From NCBI GenBank assembly GCA_904063045.1, contig CAJFCJ010000001.1, positions 1,185,501-1,249,500 of the forward strand: a DNA stretch of 64,000 bases. Reading direction: 5' to 3'. The position numbers and the translations under genes were made by a program. Shown here in pieces: positions 46,385 to 62,801 of this stretch. Each line of letters opens with the position of its first letter. The first letter of the stretch is position 1. The notes beneath the pieces were generated by a model that saw only the letters and a list, made by a program, of their open reading frames with translations, searched no databases and was not told the DNA's origin. Source of the DNA: Dimorphilus gyrociliatus (Eukaryota; Annelida; Polychaeta; Dinophilidae).

Positions 46385-49255
46385 ATGGCAGACGAAAAAT
46401 ACTGTTCGAAAAGCCTCTCGTCTCCTATAATTTTCGAATCCAAGGATGGACAAAAAATAACTTTAACCCCCTACCTCATCAATTTTAAACTGTCCAAATT
46501 AGATGCAAAGTTGCATAAAGAAAGCTATGTTACTCAAGGGGTTTTGTCAAATGATCTGCTACATTCCGTTGCCGCACTATATAGCGTCAGTCTTCCAGAA
46601 ATGTCACCCGACACGATTTATGATCATCTATCAGATCACGCTAAAACCATCGTCTTAATTCAAGACGAAAATGGTAATACATAACACTTTTCACCGTAAT
46701 AAATAACTTTTTCTGCTATTAAAAACTATATACTTTGCAGAAGTCGTCCAAAGCTACCCTAAACAGATTACTGCAGAAGAAGAACCAAAACCTGATTTAT
46801 CTAACCTAAAGCCAAGCGATGATAAAGACACCTGCCCCGTTTATGAATCTCCTCCAAACTTTTTCAAAGAAGTTTTTTCCGATAAAGAAAGCGAAGAAGA
46901 AGAAGAAGAGACAGAAGAAGATGAAGAAGACGAAGAAGATTTCTCTGAAGGATGTAATAAATTTATAAGAGATGTCGTACACAGAAGACAGAATAGAAGG
47001 GCAGAAATGCAGACAAAGGGAAATGAAAACTTTGGTATAGAAACTCGAATTGCCGCCGCGCTAACCTTCAATAAAACATACATGTAAGCACTCGTCTGTC
47101 TCATAATGTTTCAAGGATAACTGTATTCTTCTGTTCCAATAGCAATAAGGGTCAAGAAACTGTACATCATCTCAAATATCTAGCCACCAGATTGAAATAT
47201 CGCAAGAAATTTGGTATTGGGAAATATCTATTGAATGTATGAAATATTAAAATGCCGTATTCATAATAGTTTTTTTTAAATAGGGTTGATTATTTAACTA
47301 AACCAACAGTTAATTAAAGACAATACTATTTGCGGAAAGTATGATGCGATTGTAGTACACGCCGATAATGATGCAACAGGTTTTTTCTTACGTTATGGCT
47401 TTACAGATGACGTCATTTTAAATAGTCGATTTAAGTGAGTTTTATTAAAATAAAGTAAAAAAAAAAAGAGAATATTTTAACTTTGAACACTTTTAATTAT
47501 TCAGAGATTTGATGGAGCAATTTACAAACTGTACATTAATGAGCTATTTACCATCGTTTACCGGTAATTACTTATTTCTAAGCAATTAAGTACTATACCT
47601 CTAGGACTCCATTATTTTTAGATGATAATCGGTCCGAACCAGGCATGGATTTAGCTGATATGGACAGGCAAATAAATAAATGGCGATCTAAGGCTGTTGA
47701 ACATTTTCAAGAGCAAAGTGTTTTGTATAAAAGAATGCAAAGAGAAATTATTCACTTAAAAGCAATAACTACATCTCAGCAAACCATAATAAATCAATTA
47801 CAGACCAAATGCGATTTATTGTTAAAGCAAAAACTAGATATTGGTAAGCCTATGTAAAAACATTTTTCTCATACTTACATAAGATAAACACTAATTTTAA
47901 GGACATCCTCAATCGACCTTCTGTTTATAGCAGTTGTAAATATAACGTAGGCCAAAGTATATCTAGTGCTTCTATATAGGACAGTGACTAACTATCTTTG
48001 TTATAAACTGATAAAGCTTCTTTATAAAATTATTCATAATGTCTTTCCAGAACGTGAATATTTGCAGTATCGAATCAAAGCGGATCGATCAGATTCGGAT
48101 TTTGATGATGAAGATACAAGGAATTTAATAAAAGCTCTGGAGAAATACGAGGTAAAATGGAATTTGGATGACGACGAAGAGATGTACTGTCATGGAAAAG
48201 ATTCTGAGGAATTTTACGCTATCAGCTTGAAATTTAGAAAAAGTTTAGAAGCTGATCCTGAATTTTCTTTAGAAGATTACCAAGTACAATCCATTTCTAA
48301 GGTAAGCCTATAAAAATATGCAGTAAGTTTATAAAACACACGTGACTAAGTCACATAGGCTGTTTTAACACACAGAAATTTTTTTACTATCTGGTTATAT
48401 TTCATCTTAAAATGTTGTTTACTTCTCTTTAACAAAATGAGATCAGTAAAGCTGACATAATTAAAAGTCATGTGACATGAAATATGTATAAGTGAACCTT
48501 GATCTGATGTTGTCAGTTAATTTTTTATGCATAATATTTTCATTTCAGGCACAGATAAAAGATAATAGTGATAAGGGTATAGAAGCTTATTTGGTCGGAT
48601 CTACGAAAAATTCTAGTAGAATCCTGTCAGACGGTTTCATTGAAGAAGGTGAAATATAATATTAATACAGTATTCATTAATAATATTAAACGTCAAGGAG
48701 CATTCAGGTAAAAAGTAAAATGAATTCTTAAAGTAATTTAATAATGTTCCTTTGCACATAACATCAATTTCTACAGACTTATAAGTATTAATGATTAAGC
48801 CCAAACAACAAATAATGATTCTTATTTAAGCACATTACACAATATTCAAAAATGTTACTCATTTTCTTTGTATCAAATAGATTATACAGAATCTCAGGAT
48901 GGCAAAGCTCTACTCTTTACGAAATACCCATCGGTAGCCATTAAATCATCAAACCATGTAAGCCTATATATTTTTTCCTTCTTTAATTAGGGAATTTATA
49001 ACACTTAGTATTAGCACAAAAATACATTATCTTTCAGAATTCGTCCCAAGTGATATTTGCTAGAATATCAGATAATTGTTACAAGGAAATTTACAATGAG
49101 GTGATCTTTAAATAGATTAATGAATACGCAGTTATAAATCAATTTACGTAATATTTTTACAGCCGAACCAATCAGTTGGAAAAACGAAATACTTTGCTGT
49201 TTTCGACTTTAAATATGCTACACCTATTGCTTTAATAAAATTTGAAAAGAAATAA
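46385..49255 (+). CDS. GNAT acetyltransferase-like + coiled coil + PARP-like fold fusion protein
   Basis: Eleven exons: 46385-46673, 46741-47083, 47143-47236, 47310-47434, 47505-47563, 47622-47843, 48051-48301, 48549-48648, 48881-48957, 49038-49100, 49163-49255; 571 aa. An N-terminal unclassified region is followed by a Glu/Asp tract (about residues 145-170). A GNAT core follows: KYRKKFGIGKYLL (about 228-240) fits the acetyl-CoA pyrophosphate loop Q/R-x-x-G-x-G/A, and VVHADNDATGFFLRYGF (257-273) fits the motif-B strand-helix of the fold. A coiled coil (about 315-375) leads to an acidic linker. The C-terminal about 110 residues look like an ADP-ribosyltransferase fold: YLVGSTKNSSRILSDGF, GKALLFTKYPSVA, SQVIFARI and YFAVFDFKYATPIALIKF parallel PARP strands, but the catalytic His and Tyr positions read Val and Leu/Phe, as in pseudo-PARP domains such as TASOR. 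No orthologue is recognised; domain calls are by eye. Confidence 0.75.
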
Positions 49256-49927
49256 ATATCACTATATTTGTAGTCTTTTTGAAAACTACCTTTTTACAAT
49301 CATCTTTAACACTTTTCTAACAGAATTAGAATTATTTGTTTCGATGAGATTGCGATTCATTTTTATTAATTAAATAATTAGTCGAAATTGTTGTAAAATA
49401 TGCACATAAATGCAAGTTTATTAACAAAAATCGATAAATATTCCAAGCTTATTCGATCAGCTGATATATAACAGCGCCGTCTGGTAGCAATTTTCGCTGA
49501 GGGCGTTGCGAGGCGACGTAGACGAATAAGGACGGCAATACACGTCAAGTCGACGCCGCAAGATTTTAATAAATGCCAGGAAATTGAAGAAGAACTGTTC
49601 GGCTCAAGTTTTGTGAAGAGATCGCAGTTTAATCATCACTGACAATCGAAATATAGGTGACTGATTAGATAAAGAGCTGCAAGCGAAAAAAATCGGTGTA
49701 ACCGGTTTATAACCGGTAAGAAAATATTTTTTCTATGTATTTTGTCTCTATAGTTGATAAGGGTAGATATGGTTAAAACTGTTTAACTACAGACTGTAAA
49801 CAAGATAACTACAATTGCAACAAGAGAGGATCGTTCTTAATATTTTTTGTGTAGACTGTTTAAATTGACCGGTAACCGACTTCTAAGGTTCGTTCATGAG
49901 ATAAGATATTTCACTACGTACAGGCTA
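49256..49927. promoter_or_regulatory. Intergenic: 3' end of fusion gene and leader/promoter of MARCH gene
   Basis: 672 bp. AGCGCCGTCTGGTA at 49473-49486 is a CTCF-like element. GGTGTAACCGGTTTATAACCGGT near 49695-49717 carries two ACCGGT units (Grainyhead-like half sites). The MARCH frame is open to about 49850 without ATG, so an untranslated leader exon may be present here. Confidence 0.45.
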
Positions 49928-50596
49928 ATGATGGCGAACGTTCAAGAAGAAGAGTGTAAAAATCCTCTTGTAGAGCCTATACCAGTTATCGGGCATCCCC
50001 CACCAATATACGACGAAGATAAAGTTTCTGTTCAATCGATCGCCTATTGCCGTATATGTTTTTCAGGCGATGAACCAAATGATGTACTTATATCGCCTTG
50101 CCGATGTTCCGGCTCAATGGGATACATTCACAGATCTTGCCTGACAAGATGGTTGGAACAAAAGAAAGGCTCAAGGGGCAGTGCAAAATGTGAACTCTGT
50201 CGGTTTGTGTTCCACAGGCATAAAAAATTTAAGGTAAAATCCTGCCGGATGCCACCCGTCTCTCGTCGGGATAAGATTCTTCACACCGTCTTCGTTATAA
50301 ACCTTCTCATTATGATTGGCTGTGCAGTTGCAACGATCTTGTGTTTCCTGGCTGATAGGGAAAGAGTTCCACCAAAACGACGGCAGGATAAATCGAAATT
50401 GACTCGCGAGGAGATTATAACATTAACTTGCGGGGTACTCTTCTTCGTCTCTTTTTTTGTTGCCATGGCCGTTCAGATTAAAGCGAAGAATACGATCTAT
50501 CAATTATTTGTTAAATTTATCGTCCACAATATGGAATGGCAAATCGACGAGTATGATAAAAGTAAGGATCGGACATACCCGCCACAGTTCGTCTAA
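49928..50596 (+). CDS. MARCH-type membrane RING-CH E3 ubiquitin ligase
   Basis: Intronless coding frame, 222 aa from the first ATG (a second ATG follows directly). The RING-CH (C4HC3) finger starts at YCRICFSGDEPNDVLISPC, continues with CRCSGSMGYIHRSCLTRWLEQ and ends with CELCRF: ligands C-x2-C, C-x-C, H-x2-C, C-x2-C all present with the Trp two residues before the last pair's loop typical of MARCH proteins. Two hydrophobic segments follow (VFVINLLIMIGCAVATILCFL and CGVLFFVSFFVAMAVQI) with a short charged luminal loop between, then a cytosolic tail. Layout resembles MARCHF1/8 and MARCHF2/3, E3s that downregulate membrane proteins in endosomes; I cannot choose between them. Insertion of KKGSRGSA inside the finger is unusual. 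Confidence 0.85.
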   Translation: MMANVQEEECKNPLVEPIPVIGHPPPIYDEDKVSVQSIAYCRICFSGDEPNDVLISPCRCSGSMGYIHRSCLTRWLEQKKGSRGSAKCELCRFVFHRHKKFKVKSCRMPPVSRRDKILHTVFVINLLIMIGCAVATILCFLADRERVPPKRRQDKSKLTREEIITLTCGVLFFVSFFVAMAVQIKAKNTIYQLFVKFIVHNMEWQIDEYDKSKDRTYPPQFV

Positions 50597-50933
50597 AGAA
50601 TATACGTCTCTCTTCTAGTCCGCAATACGATTCTGTTCTTTTTTTTTTCATCGATTGTAGTTCTTAAGGGATAATAATTTTCGGCCAGTTTGTGTGATAT
50701 ATGCATTCTTTAAATAAAAACGCAACAAGCCGGTTACCAAATAATAATAATATAGAATGTCATTGACCTTGAGATCTTACATGTTTACTTTTCGATTACA
50801 AGATATTATGCTATCATAAAACTGGGACGTTGAATAGGCTGATTGCTCTATTGGTAGTCTTCAACTTCATGTGTAGATGTCGCTACCGGCATAACACGTG
50901 ACATTGGCGATTTTTGGACGCTTGATCAGGACA
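50597..50933. promoter_or_regulatory. Intergenic: MARCH 3' end and SNRNP40 promoter
   Basis: 337 bp. Proximal SNRNP40 promoter elements: CACGTGAC E-box/USF-like at 50895-50902, directly followed by ATTGG (inverted CCAAT) at 50903-50907, and TGTAGATGTCGCTACC at 50872-50887, a reverse CTCF-like element. AATAAAAACG near 50713 is a candidate poly(A) signal for the MARCH gene. Confidence 0.45.
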
Positions 50934-52070
50934 ATGGATTTGAAAAGGAAAGCCGACGATTCCAGCGCATTAATCGCTGTTAAGAAAACTAGAACTGACT
51001 TAGTTGTTTCTGGAAATGATCGGAAGGCTCTTATCGAAGGCGTGAGTAAAATAATACGTACAGTTTCTTTGATTTCGCTAAATTCTTTTTTTTCGTAGAA
51101 ACCTAAAGCACCGGCTAGAACCTCCAACCTCCAATCGCCTATTATGCTCTTAACTGGCCATACTGGAGAAGTTTTTTGTTCTAAAATATCACCTGATGGT
51201 GATATTATTGCTTCTGCTGGATACGATCGGGCTATCTATCTGTGGGAAGTCTACGGGGATTGTGATAACCTGGCTGTGATTCGGGGCCACACTGGACCCA
51301 TTATAGATTTACAATTTTCTCCCGATGGCGAATATTTGCATACTTGCTCGACAGATAAGATGGTTTGTACTTGGGATATAGAAACTTGTACACGAATAAA
51401 GAAATTGAAAGGTCATACGACATATGTTAATTCGGTTTGCCCGGCTAGGAGAGGACCTCAAATTATTGTTTCGGGTTCTGATGATGGAACTGTTAAAGTT
51501 TGGGACGTTAGAAGAAAAGCTGCAGTTCACACTTTACAATCTGGATATCAAGTATTGTCAGTCGCTTTCTCTGATACCTCTGAACTTGTTTATTCAGGAG
51601 GAATAGATAATGATATCAAGGTTTGGGATTTACGTAAAGCTTCTAGCAACCCTCAGACTGCTCTGCAGCAACGTTTGAGCGGTCATGTTGACTCAGTGAC
51701 TGGTCTCTGCGTCAGTCCGGATGGTTCTTATCTTTTATCCAATTCTATGGATCAAACAATTAAAGTATGGGACATTAGACCATATGCTCCAACCGACAGG
51801 TGTATTAAAGTTTTCACTGGCCATCAACATACTTACGAAAAAAATTTATTGCGTTGCTGTTGGTCATATGATGGGCATAAAGTTAGCGCTGGATCGGGTG
51901 ATCGCTTTCTGCATATTTGGGACGTAAACTCTAGGAAACTTCTTTACAAACTGCCCGGACATACAGGAAGCGTCAATGACACTCACTTTCATCCAACAGA
52001 GCCGATCATCGTGAGCGGATCAAGTGATAAAACCCTCTATTTAGGAGAGATAGAACAGCCCCGTATGTAA
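50934..52070 (+). CDS. SNRNP40: U5 snRNP 40 kDa protein (Prp8-binding WD40 protein)
   Basis: Two exons: 50934-51041 and 51099-52070; 359 aa (human 357). Core component of the U5 snRNP and spliceosome. A short basic N-terminus (DLKRKADDSSALIAVKKTR) precedes seven WD40 repeats beginning LTGHTGEVFCSKISPDGD. Repeats are highly canonical (GHTGPIIDLQFSPDGE, GHTTYVNSVCPARRGPQ, SGSDDGTVKVWDVR, GHVDSVTGLCVSPDG) and the last blade ends SGSSDKTLYLGEI. The family insert VFTGHQHTYEKNLLRCCWS is present. Very high conservation; no anomalies. Confidence 0.96.
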
Positions 52071-52361
52071 TAGCGCTATATGTAAAATTCTTTTGTAATA
52101 TAGTTGTTTAATAATAATAATATTATTTTAAAGTAATAATTTAAAACTTTTACATTTCCTTTTGTTATTTTTTTTTTCCTCCCCTAAAGTCTTTACTCGC
52201 AAATAAAAATTAAATATTACAGTTTTTTTAAGCATTGTATCTTTTTTGAAAAATAAAGGCTGAAATGAAATTGCAACAAATTTCCATGTCTTTTCGAAAG
52301 TGCAAAGATAAAAATTAACAGTAAAAATCAATATATCAATATTACAACTATATTTGCAGTT

Positions 52362-55298
52362 CTATTTTATATATTCTTCCAATTGAGGATATCTGGAAAA
52401 AGGAAATTATTATCATCTCATGAAGGAAATATATCATAATATTTTTAATTTTATAGTTTTGACAAACTATATATTACCTGCTTAGAAAATCTTTATCATT
52501 TTCACTTAGCGGCGTCGTCTTATTTCTGGAGTACTTCAGGGAGAGTACGTCGCTAACTTCATCGAAAATTCTGAGGGCTTCATCGAGCATTTCTCTAGTG
52601 TGAGCGGCTGATAGACAAATTCTGGCTCTGGATTCAATAATTGGAGTGGCTGGAAAACCAACAACAACAACAGCAAGCCCTCTTGATAAACATTCTCTCG
52701 AAAATGCGGCAATTTTTGATGGGCAATAGAGTAATATAGGTACGACAGGAGAATCTGAATTTCCATAGACAATTAATCCGAGTTCAGCTAGTCGCCTTCT
52801 CAGATATCTGGTATTATAAGCAATTTGAGCCAATCTTCTTGCACCTTCTTTGGTTCCATCCAAACCCATTATAATGCGCATAGAAGTTAGTACTTGTTGA
52901 GCGATGGGAGGTGGCATAGACGTAGCATATGTAGCGGCATGCGAATTACGCTTCAGATGATTAATGATTTGCTTATTACCTAAAAATAAAAAAAAAGTTG
53001 TTAGAGTACCGGAAAGAATAAGAGAATTTTCTAGCTATTTCATACATGGAAATAATTGATAAATGTGAAAAAATCAATCAAAAACAAATGTTCTAAACAT
53101 AGCTGAATAATAGTAATAATGACAATGAATAGTCATTTCTTAAAAAATGTTTTGTTTTCAATCGATATGAATTCCTATTAAACATAAACTTCCGTTTTAT
53201 TAACGTTTACAAATGATAGTAATGCTAGTACTTTTTAAAAAGAATTAATGAATATTCACTATGAACAATGAATTAGTACTGTTTCAATAATAAACAGTAA
53301 TTATGGAAAAAAAATCAATATAAGGCATATTGTGTTGTACAAATATTGAAAATGTTCTATTTTTTATAACCTTATTGAATACCTTAAGTCAAGCTTCTTA
53401 TCAAGCTGTTTTTTTTTATATATATATCTAACGTTATTCGTGTTTCCATTGTTCCATTTTAACATCAATTCATATTGCTTTTGATGACAATAATATCGTT
53501 ATATTAGTATCTATCTAATCAGAATAATTTTTTGTCCGTATTTCATTATTAAATAATTATTAATGTACATTAGTTAGTCACCAATTTGAATAGGTAAATA
53601 AATTTTAACTGACTATTATTTAATTGATTTTAGGTGTTTGTTATATAATTTTAGCGAAAAAATGGCTATAAGACTTTTAAATATTCACTTCAAAATGTTA
53701 AATATAAACAGCTGGCGTAAAATAAAAATATGATATATAGAAATTATGCAGCCGTATGAAAATATAGAAGAATAGTCAATGAATTGCATTTTATTGCCTT
53801 TCAATGAAAAGGGGTAGTTTTATCCTAGATATGAGTTATTACGCTTTAAGATTTTCTAATATTATAAAAGTTATACTCATAAATACCTGCGATATATCCT
53901 CCCATTGCTCCAAAACTTTTTGTGAATGTACCCATCATAACGTCCACATCTTTTGCGTTACAATTCCAATAGTCTACAACCCCTTTTCCATTCGGTCCCA
54001 AAGCGCCAATACTGTGAGCTTCATCCAAATATAGATATGCTTTATATTTCTTTTTTAGTCTGATGAGTTCTGGTAAATTAACAATAGATCCTTCCATTGA
54101 ATATATGCCTTCGAATAATATCAGTATTTTTTTCCAAGGCCGATGAGTCTTAGGCTGACCGTAGACGACAGCATCTTTTAATTTTCTTTCTAGATCTTTA
54201 GTGTTGTTGTGTTTAAAAGTCATAATTGTGGCTCCAGAAATCTTCGCCCCGACGACTAAAGAGGAGTGATTTAGTTGATCACTCAAAATTAAAGATCCTT
54301 TTCCTACTAAAGCGGGTATGTTTAAGGCATTTGTAGCAAACCCCATGGCAAATACCATAGCTGATTCTTGTCCAACAAACTCGGCAACTAATTGTTCTAA
54401 TTCTCTGTGAATTTCTGAATTTCCTAGCTCCCTTCTCGATGCTGCAATACTACACCCATACTTTTCAATTGCATTTTTTGATTCTTGTGCACAGGGTCCA
54501 GAGTTTTCAGCAAAACCAAGGTAATTGTAGGACCCCATATTCATGCACTTGGTTTTCTTTCCAGTGAGTGTGAAGGTCCATCCCTGGTCAGATGTTTCTC
54601 TATCGATAAGATCGACATAGGCGGCGGGTACTGATGCGATGGGTCTGTTCCAACAATCTCTTATTCTTCTGTATAGGTTTCTTGTGTAGAATGCTTCAAA
54701 GCTATTGTACAGTGGTACCCATCCTGGGATTATAGGCTCGGCGAAGGGAATTTTCTCAAGTCCAAGTCTTCTCAACAGGTCTCTCATATGACCAAATATT
54801 ATGAGTACGCCATATCCCAAATATGTTAGGACTGCAACTGGCAACGGGGTTTCTTCAAAGCTTTCATGGAACGTTTCAAGTATAGCTTTATTTTGATTAG
54901 TGCCATTTTCTGCCTGATGAGTAATAAAAAGTAACACTTCAGGTCATCTGATTACAATCAACTATTTTCATAAAGAAAAGAAGATATTTAAAAGTCCGAT
55001 TTAACAATATAATTAATCAAAAACAGATTTTTAAATTGAAAAACTTAAAATTTGGCGACACTTCTAAAGCGTAAATATTTTCAGCTATGTTTTGGTAACT
55101 AATAAACAATGGTATTTCAACATTAATAACGTAATACTGTTATAAATACAATTTCTGTCTCGTCGGTTTTAATCTTACCTGTCTTGCATGAGTTCCATTT
55201 ACAGTCTTTTGAGTCTTTTCAGCATGTACGTGACCATTCGTTTTAGATTTTGTGGAAAATTGAGTTGTAGAATTATCCCCACCCTTGGTCGCCGCCAT
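52362..55298 (-). CDS. SPTLC2: Serine palmitoyltransferase subunit 2
   Basis: Four exons: 55179-55298, 53887-54913, 52478-52979, 52362-52392; 559 aa (human 562). Catalytic subunit of the ER enzyme that condenses serine with palmitoyl-CoA to start sphingolipid synthesis. A hydrophobic N-terminal membrane segment ([18 protein letters not shown]) precedes the alpha-oxoamine synthase fold with [28 protein letters not shown] and the PLP-lysine motif [13 protein letters not shown]. The final exon carries only nine codons (YPQLEEYIK) after the junction. Intron 2 is 907 nt, among the longest here. The start codon lies inside CAAAATGGCGGC, close to the TISU/YY1 consensus. It shares a 235-bp divergent promoter with RSK. 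Confidence 0.96.
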
Positions 55299-55302
55299 TT
55301 TG
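55291..55302 (-). promoter_or_regulatory. TISU/YY1-like element overlapping the SPTLC2 start codon
   Basis: CAAAATGGCGGC on the gene strand, 11 of 12 matches to the TISU consensus SAASATGGCGGC, with the ATG being the SPTLC2 initiator. In mammals TISU marks mRNAs with very short leaders and also binds YY1 in DNA. Confidence 0.5.
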
Positions 55303-55533
55303 TCAAAAATGACTCACTAAAGTTATTATCGTAAACTGTAGAAAAAATTACTAAAACTTGAAAAAAATGTTATTTAATTTTCTCTATATTTTTAAACAAA
55401 AACTAGATTTTTTTTAGGTCATGTCCACCATATTAGACGAGTCTTTAAACATTTGCTAATCGAGATCCGATTGTCGCCAATTACTCTCAAAAAAGCCAAC
55501 ATTTTACGTAATTTTGAAGTCACATGCAATAAA

Positions 55534-60665
<5,132 letters not shown>

Positions 60666-61517
60666 ATATATATTCATAAAACTAAATATATTTGTGATTC
60701 TTTGACAAAATTAACATTTTTGCTTGCTATCCGCTGCTTGTGTTTTACAGTAACTGACTGGAAATCCTGCTTTGAACAAAAAAAATAACAGTGAGCGAAA
60801 ATGGTGTTGGCGCATTTGCATGGTTTTTAAGAGGGGCTATTCAAACATATATAAAATAAACCGCTTTTTGTTATTTTAGTTTCTCCTGACGGAGGTGATT
60901 TTTTTCGCTTGTAATTACTTTTTATAGCTAATTACTCATTTCTTTTCTCTCTTCATGTTTATGTGCATAATGCTAATGTTCATGCTCAATTACCTCTAAA
61001 TTTCGTAATTCAAATATCCGCTCTATAGAAGCCTTCTTTTCCACAAATTTATTGATTCTTAAATGCATTCTAATTTGAACAATGTATATAGTTAAACTGT
61101 CCGGCTGTGCCATTTGTCGTTATATTAATAATATATTATAAGCTAATACAAATAAGGTTTTAGAATTTAGAATGTTGTTTTCCTTTAATAAAAAAATATA
61201 TAACTCTTTAGTTGTTTTTTCCAACAAACATGACTTTTTTTACGATCAGTTACACAGGATAAATATTTAAAGCGATAATTAACTCAATGAATATCTTTAT
61301 ACTGGCACTGTTTTACGTATAAATATTTTATTTCCATTACTCGAAAATGTGTTCTATTCAGCGCCATCTAGTAAAAATATTTAAACTAAACGAAGAGAAT
61401 GTATGCGCATTTCCTTTTCCGCTCAGCTAATGTTACGCTGGAATAGCCAACTCAACTGCTCATTATCGCTCTCTTTGACGTGTCTTCTCTCGGCAGATTG
61501 TTGACAACCGTCCCAAA
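60666..61517. promoter_or_regulatory. Intergenic: RSK 3' UTR and DHDDS promoter
   Basis: 852 bp. Left part is the RSK 3' flank with TTTAATAAAAAA near 61186 as a candidate poly(A) signal. The DHDDS-proximal part contains AGCGCCATCTAGTA at 61360-61373, a CTCF-like element, 145 bp before the start codon. No open frame is supported. Confidence 0.45.
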
Positions 61518-62510
61518 ATGTCGTGGATTCGGCAATCTGATGAGAAAAAAAGTTCTACAAGAATATTAGTAGAAAAAATTATTAAAGAGGGAAAGATTCC
61601 ATCTCATATTGCCATAATAATGGACGGTAACCGCCGATTTGCTCGGAAAAATGGTTTATCATCTGTTCAAATGGGCCATAGTTTAGGTTTTGAAACTCTG
61701 GCCAATACTTTGGAGTGGTGTTCACACTTTGGAATAACAACTGTCACTGTATACGCATTTAGTATTGAAAATTACAAGCGAAGTGAGGAAGAATTGGCTG
61801 GACTTTGGAATATTGTTAGAGAAAAGATGAACAGATTATTTCAGGAAGAGGGTAAGCTTAGGGAAAAAGGCGTGCGTGTAAGAATATTAGGAAATTTATC
61901 ACTTTTGCCTAAAGATATTCAAAAATTAGTATCAAGAGCAATGAAAATGACATTGAACAATAATCAAGCAACACTGAATGTTTGCCTATCCTATACAAGT
62001 CGGGAGGAAATAGCCCAAGCCATGAAAAAATGCGCTCAAGGCGTCCAAGATGGAATAATTTTATCCTCTGATATCGACGAACGCGTCTTAGAAAGATGTC
62101 TTTATACTGCTGATGAACACGGATATAATCCTCCACAGCTTCTTATAAGGACATCTGGGGAAGTTAGATTAAGTGACTTTCTGCTGTGGCAATCTTCTTT
62201 TTCTGTATTGTCATTTGTTAGAGTTTTATGGCCTGAATTTAGTGTTTGGCACTTTTACGGAGTACTTCTTCATTTTCAATCTTGCTGGGGAGAAGTTTCC
62301 AAGCTACTTGAAGAACATAAAAAAAATATCGAGGAACTTGACGAAAGAGAAATATTAGAGATTGTTTCAAGAGATTGTATAAAATGTTGTGATACAGAAC
62401 TGAACCAAAAAGTCAAAGATTATAAAGAAGATAGACAAATAAGGTTAAATAACTTTTTTCAATGGTTAAATCGACGAAGAGAAGAAACAATTGAATCAAT
62501 GCTTTTATAG
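61518..62510 (+). CDS. DHDDS: Dehydrodolichyl diphosphate synthase (cis-prenyltransferase)
   Basis: Intronless, 330 aa (human 333). Catalytic subunit, with NUS1, of the ER cis-prenyltransferase that makes dolichol for N-glycosylation. UPP-synthase family motifs: IAIIMDGNRRFARK with catalytic D36, GHSLGFETLANTLEWC, VTVYAFSIENYKRSEEE, and the C-terminal RTSGEVRLSDFLLWQSS that carries the family Arg-x-Ser and RLSDFLLWQ. LWPEFSVWHF follows. No C-terminal RxG motif, which the NUS1 partner supplies in animals, as expected. A long acidic/basic tail (about residues 265-330) is as in animal homologues. Human DHDDS has several introns, so intron loss is implied. Confidence 0.95.
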   Translation: MSWIRQSDEKKSSTRILVEKIIKEGKIPSHIAIIMDGNRRFARKNGLSSVQMGHSLGFETLANTLEWCSHFGITTVTVYAFSIENYKRSEEELAGLWNIVREKMNRLFQEEGKLREKGVRVRILGNLSLLPKDIQKLVSRAMKMTLNNNQATLNVCLSYTSREEIAQAMKKCAQGVQDGIILSSDIDERVLERCLYTADEHGYNPPQLLIRTSGEVRLSDFLLWQSSFSVLSFVRVLWPEFSVWHFYGVLLHFQSCWGEVSKLLEEHKKNIEELDEREILEIVSRDCIKCCDTELNQKVKDYKEDRQIRLNNFFQWLNRRREETIESMLL

Positions 62511-62801
62511 GGTTTTCAATATGCAAATATCTTTTAGGAATTGAAATCTAATACGATTAATAATGATTAAAATTTCAACCACTTTTTCGTTAATCTAATT
62601 GCCATTTAATTATTTTCTGATCCGTCTCAAAAAATTAAAATATAGAGAAATATTGATAATATTCAAAATATTTTCAATTTATTCTTTTATTTTATTCAAT
62701 TATAACAGTCTTGACAAACTATTTATCAAGATTTTGCTTAAAAATCAATCACAAAAACTGAAAAAAAAACGAATAAAGTTCATTTTTACATAAATTTGGA
62801 A
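62511..62801. other. Convergent intergenic region DHDDS / PIGN
   Basis: 291 bp of facing 3' ends, very AT-rich. Short hydrophobic frames here look like composition effects. No gene seen. Confidence 0.4.

Noticed and set aside
53804-54034. Plus-strand 76-codon frame overlapping SPTLC2
   Set aside because: Antisense to SPTLC2 exon 2 and its donor; composition-driven and not conserved.
62599-62793. Short plus-strand frame rich in Lys/Leu/Phe/Ile after DHDDS
   Set aside because: Composition of AT-rich 3' flank; no homology or splice context.
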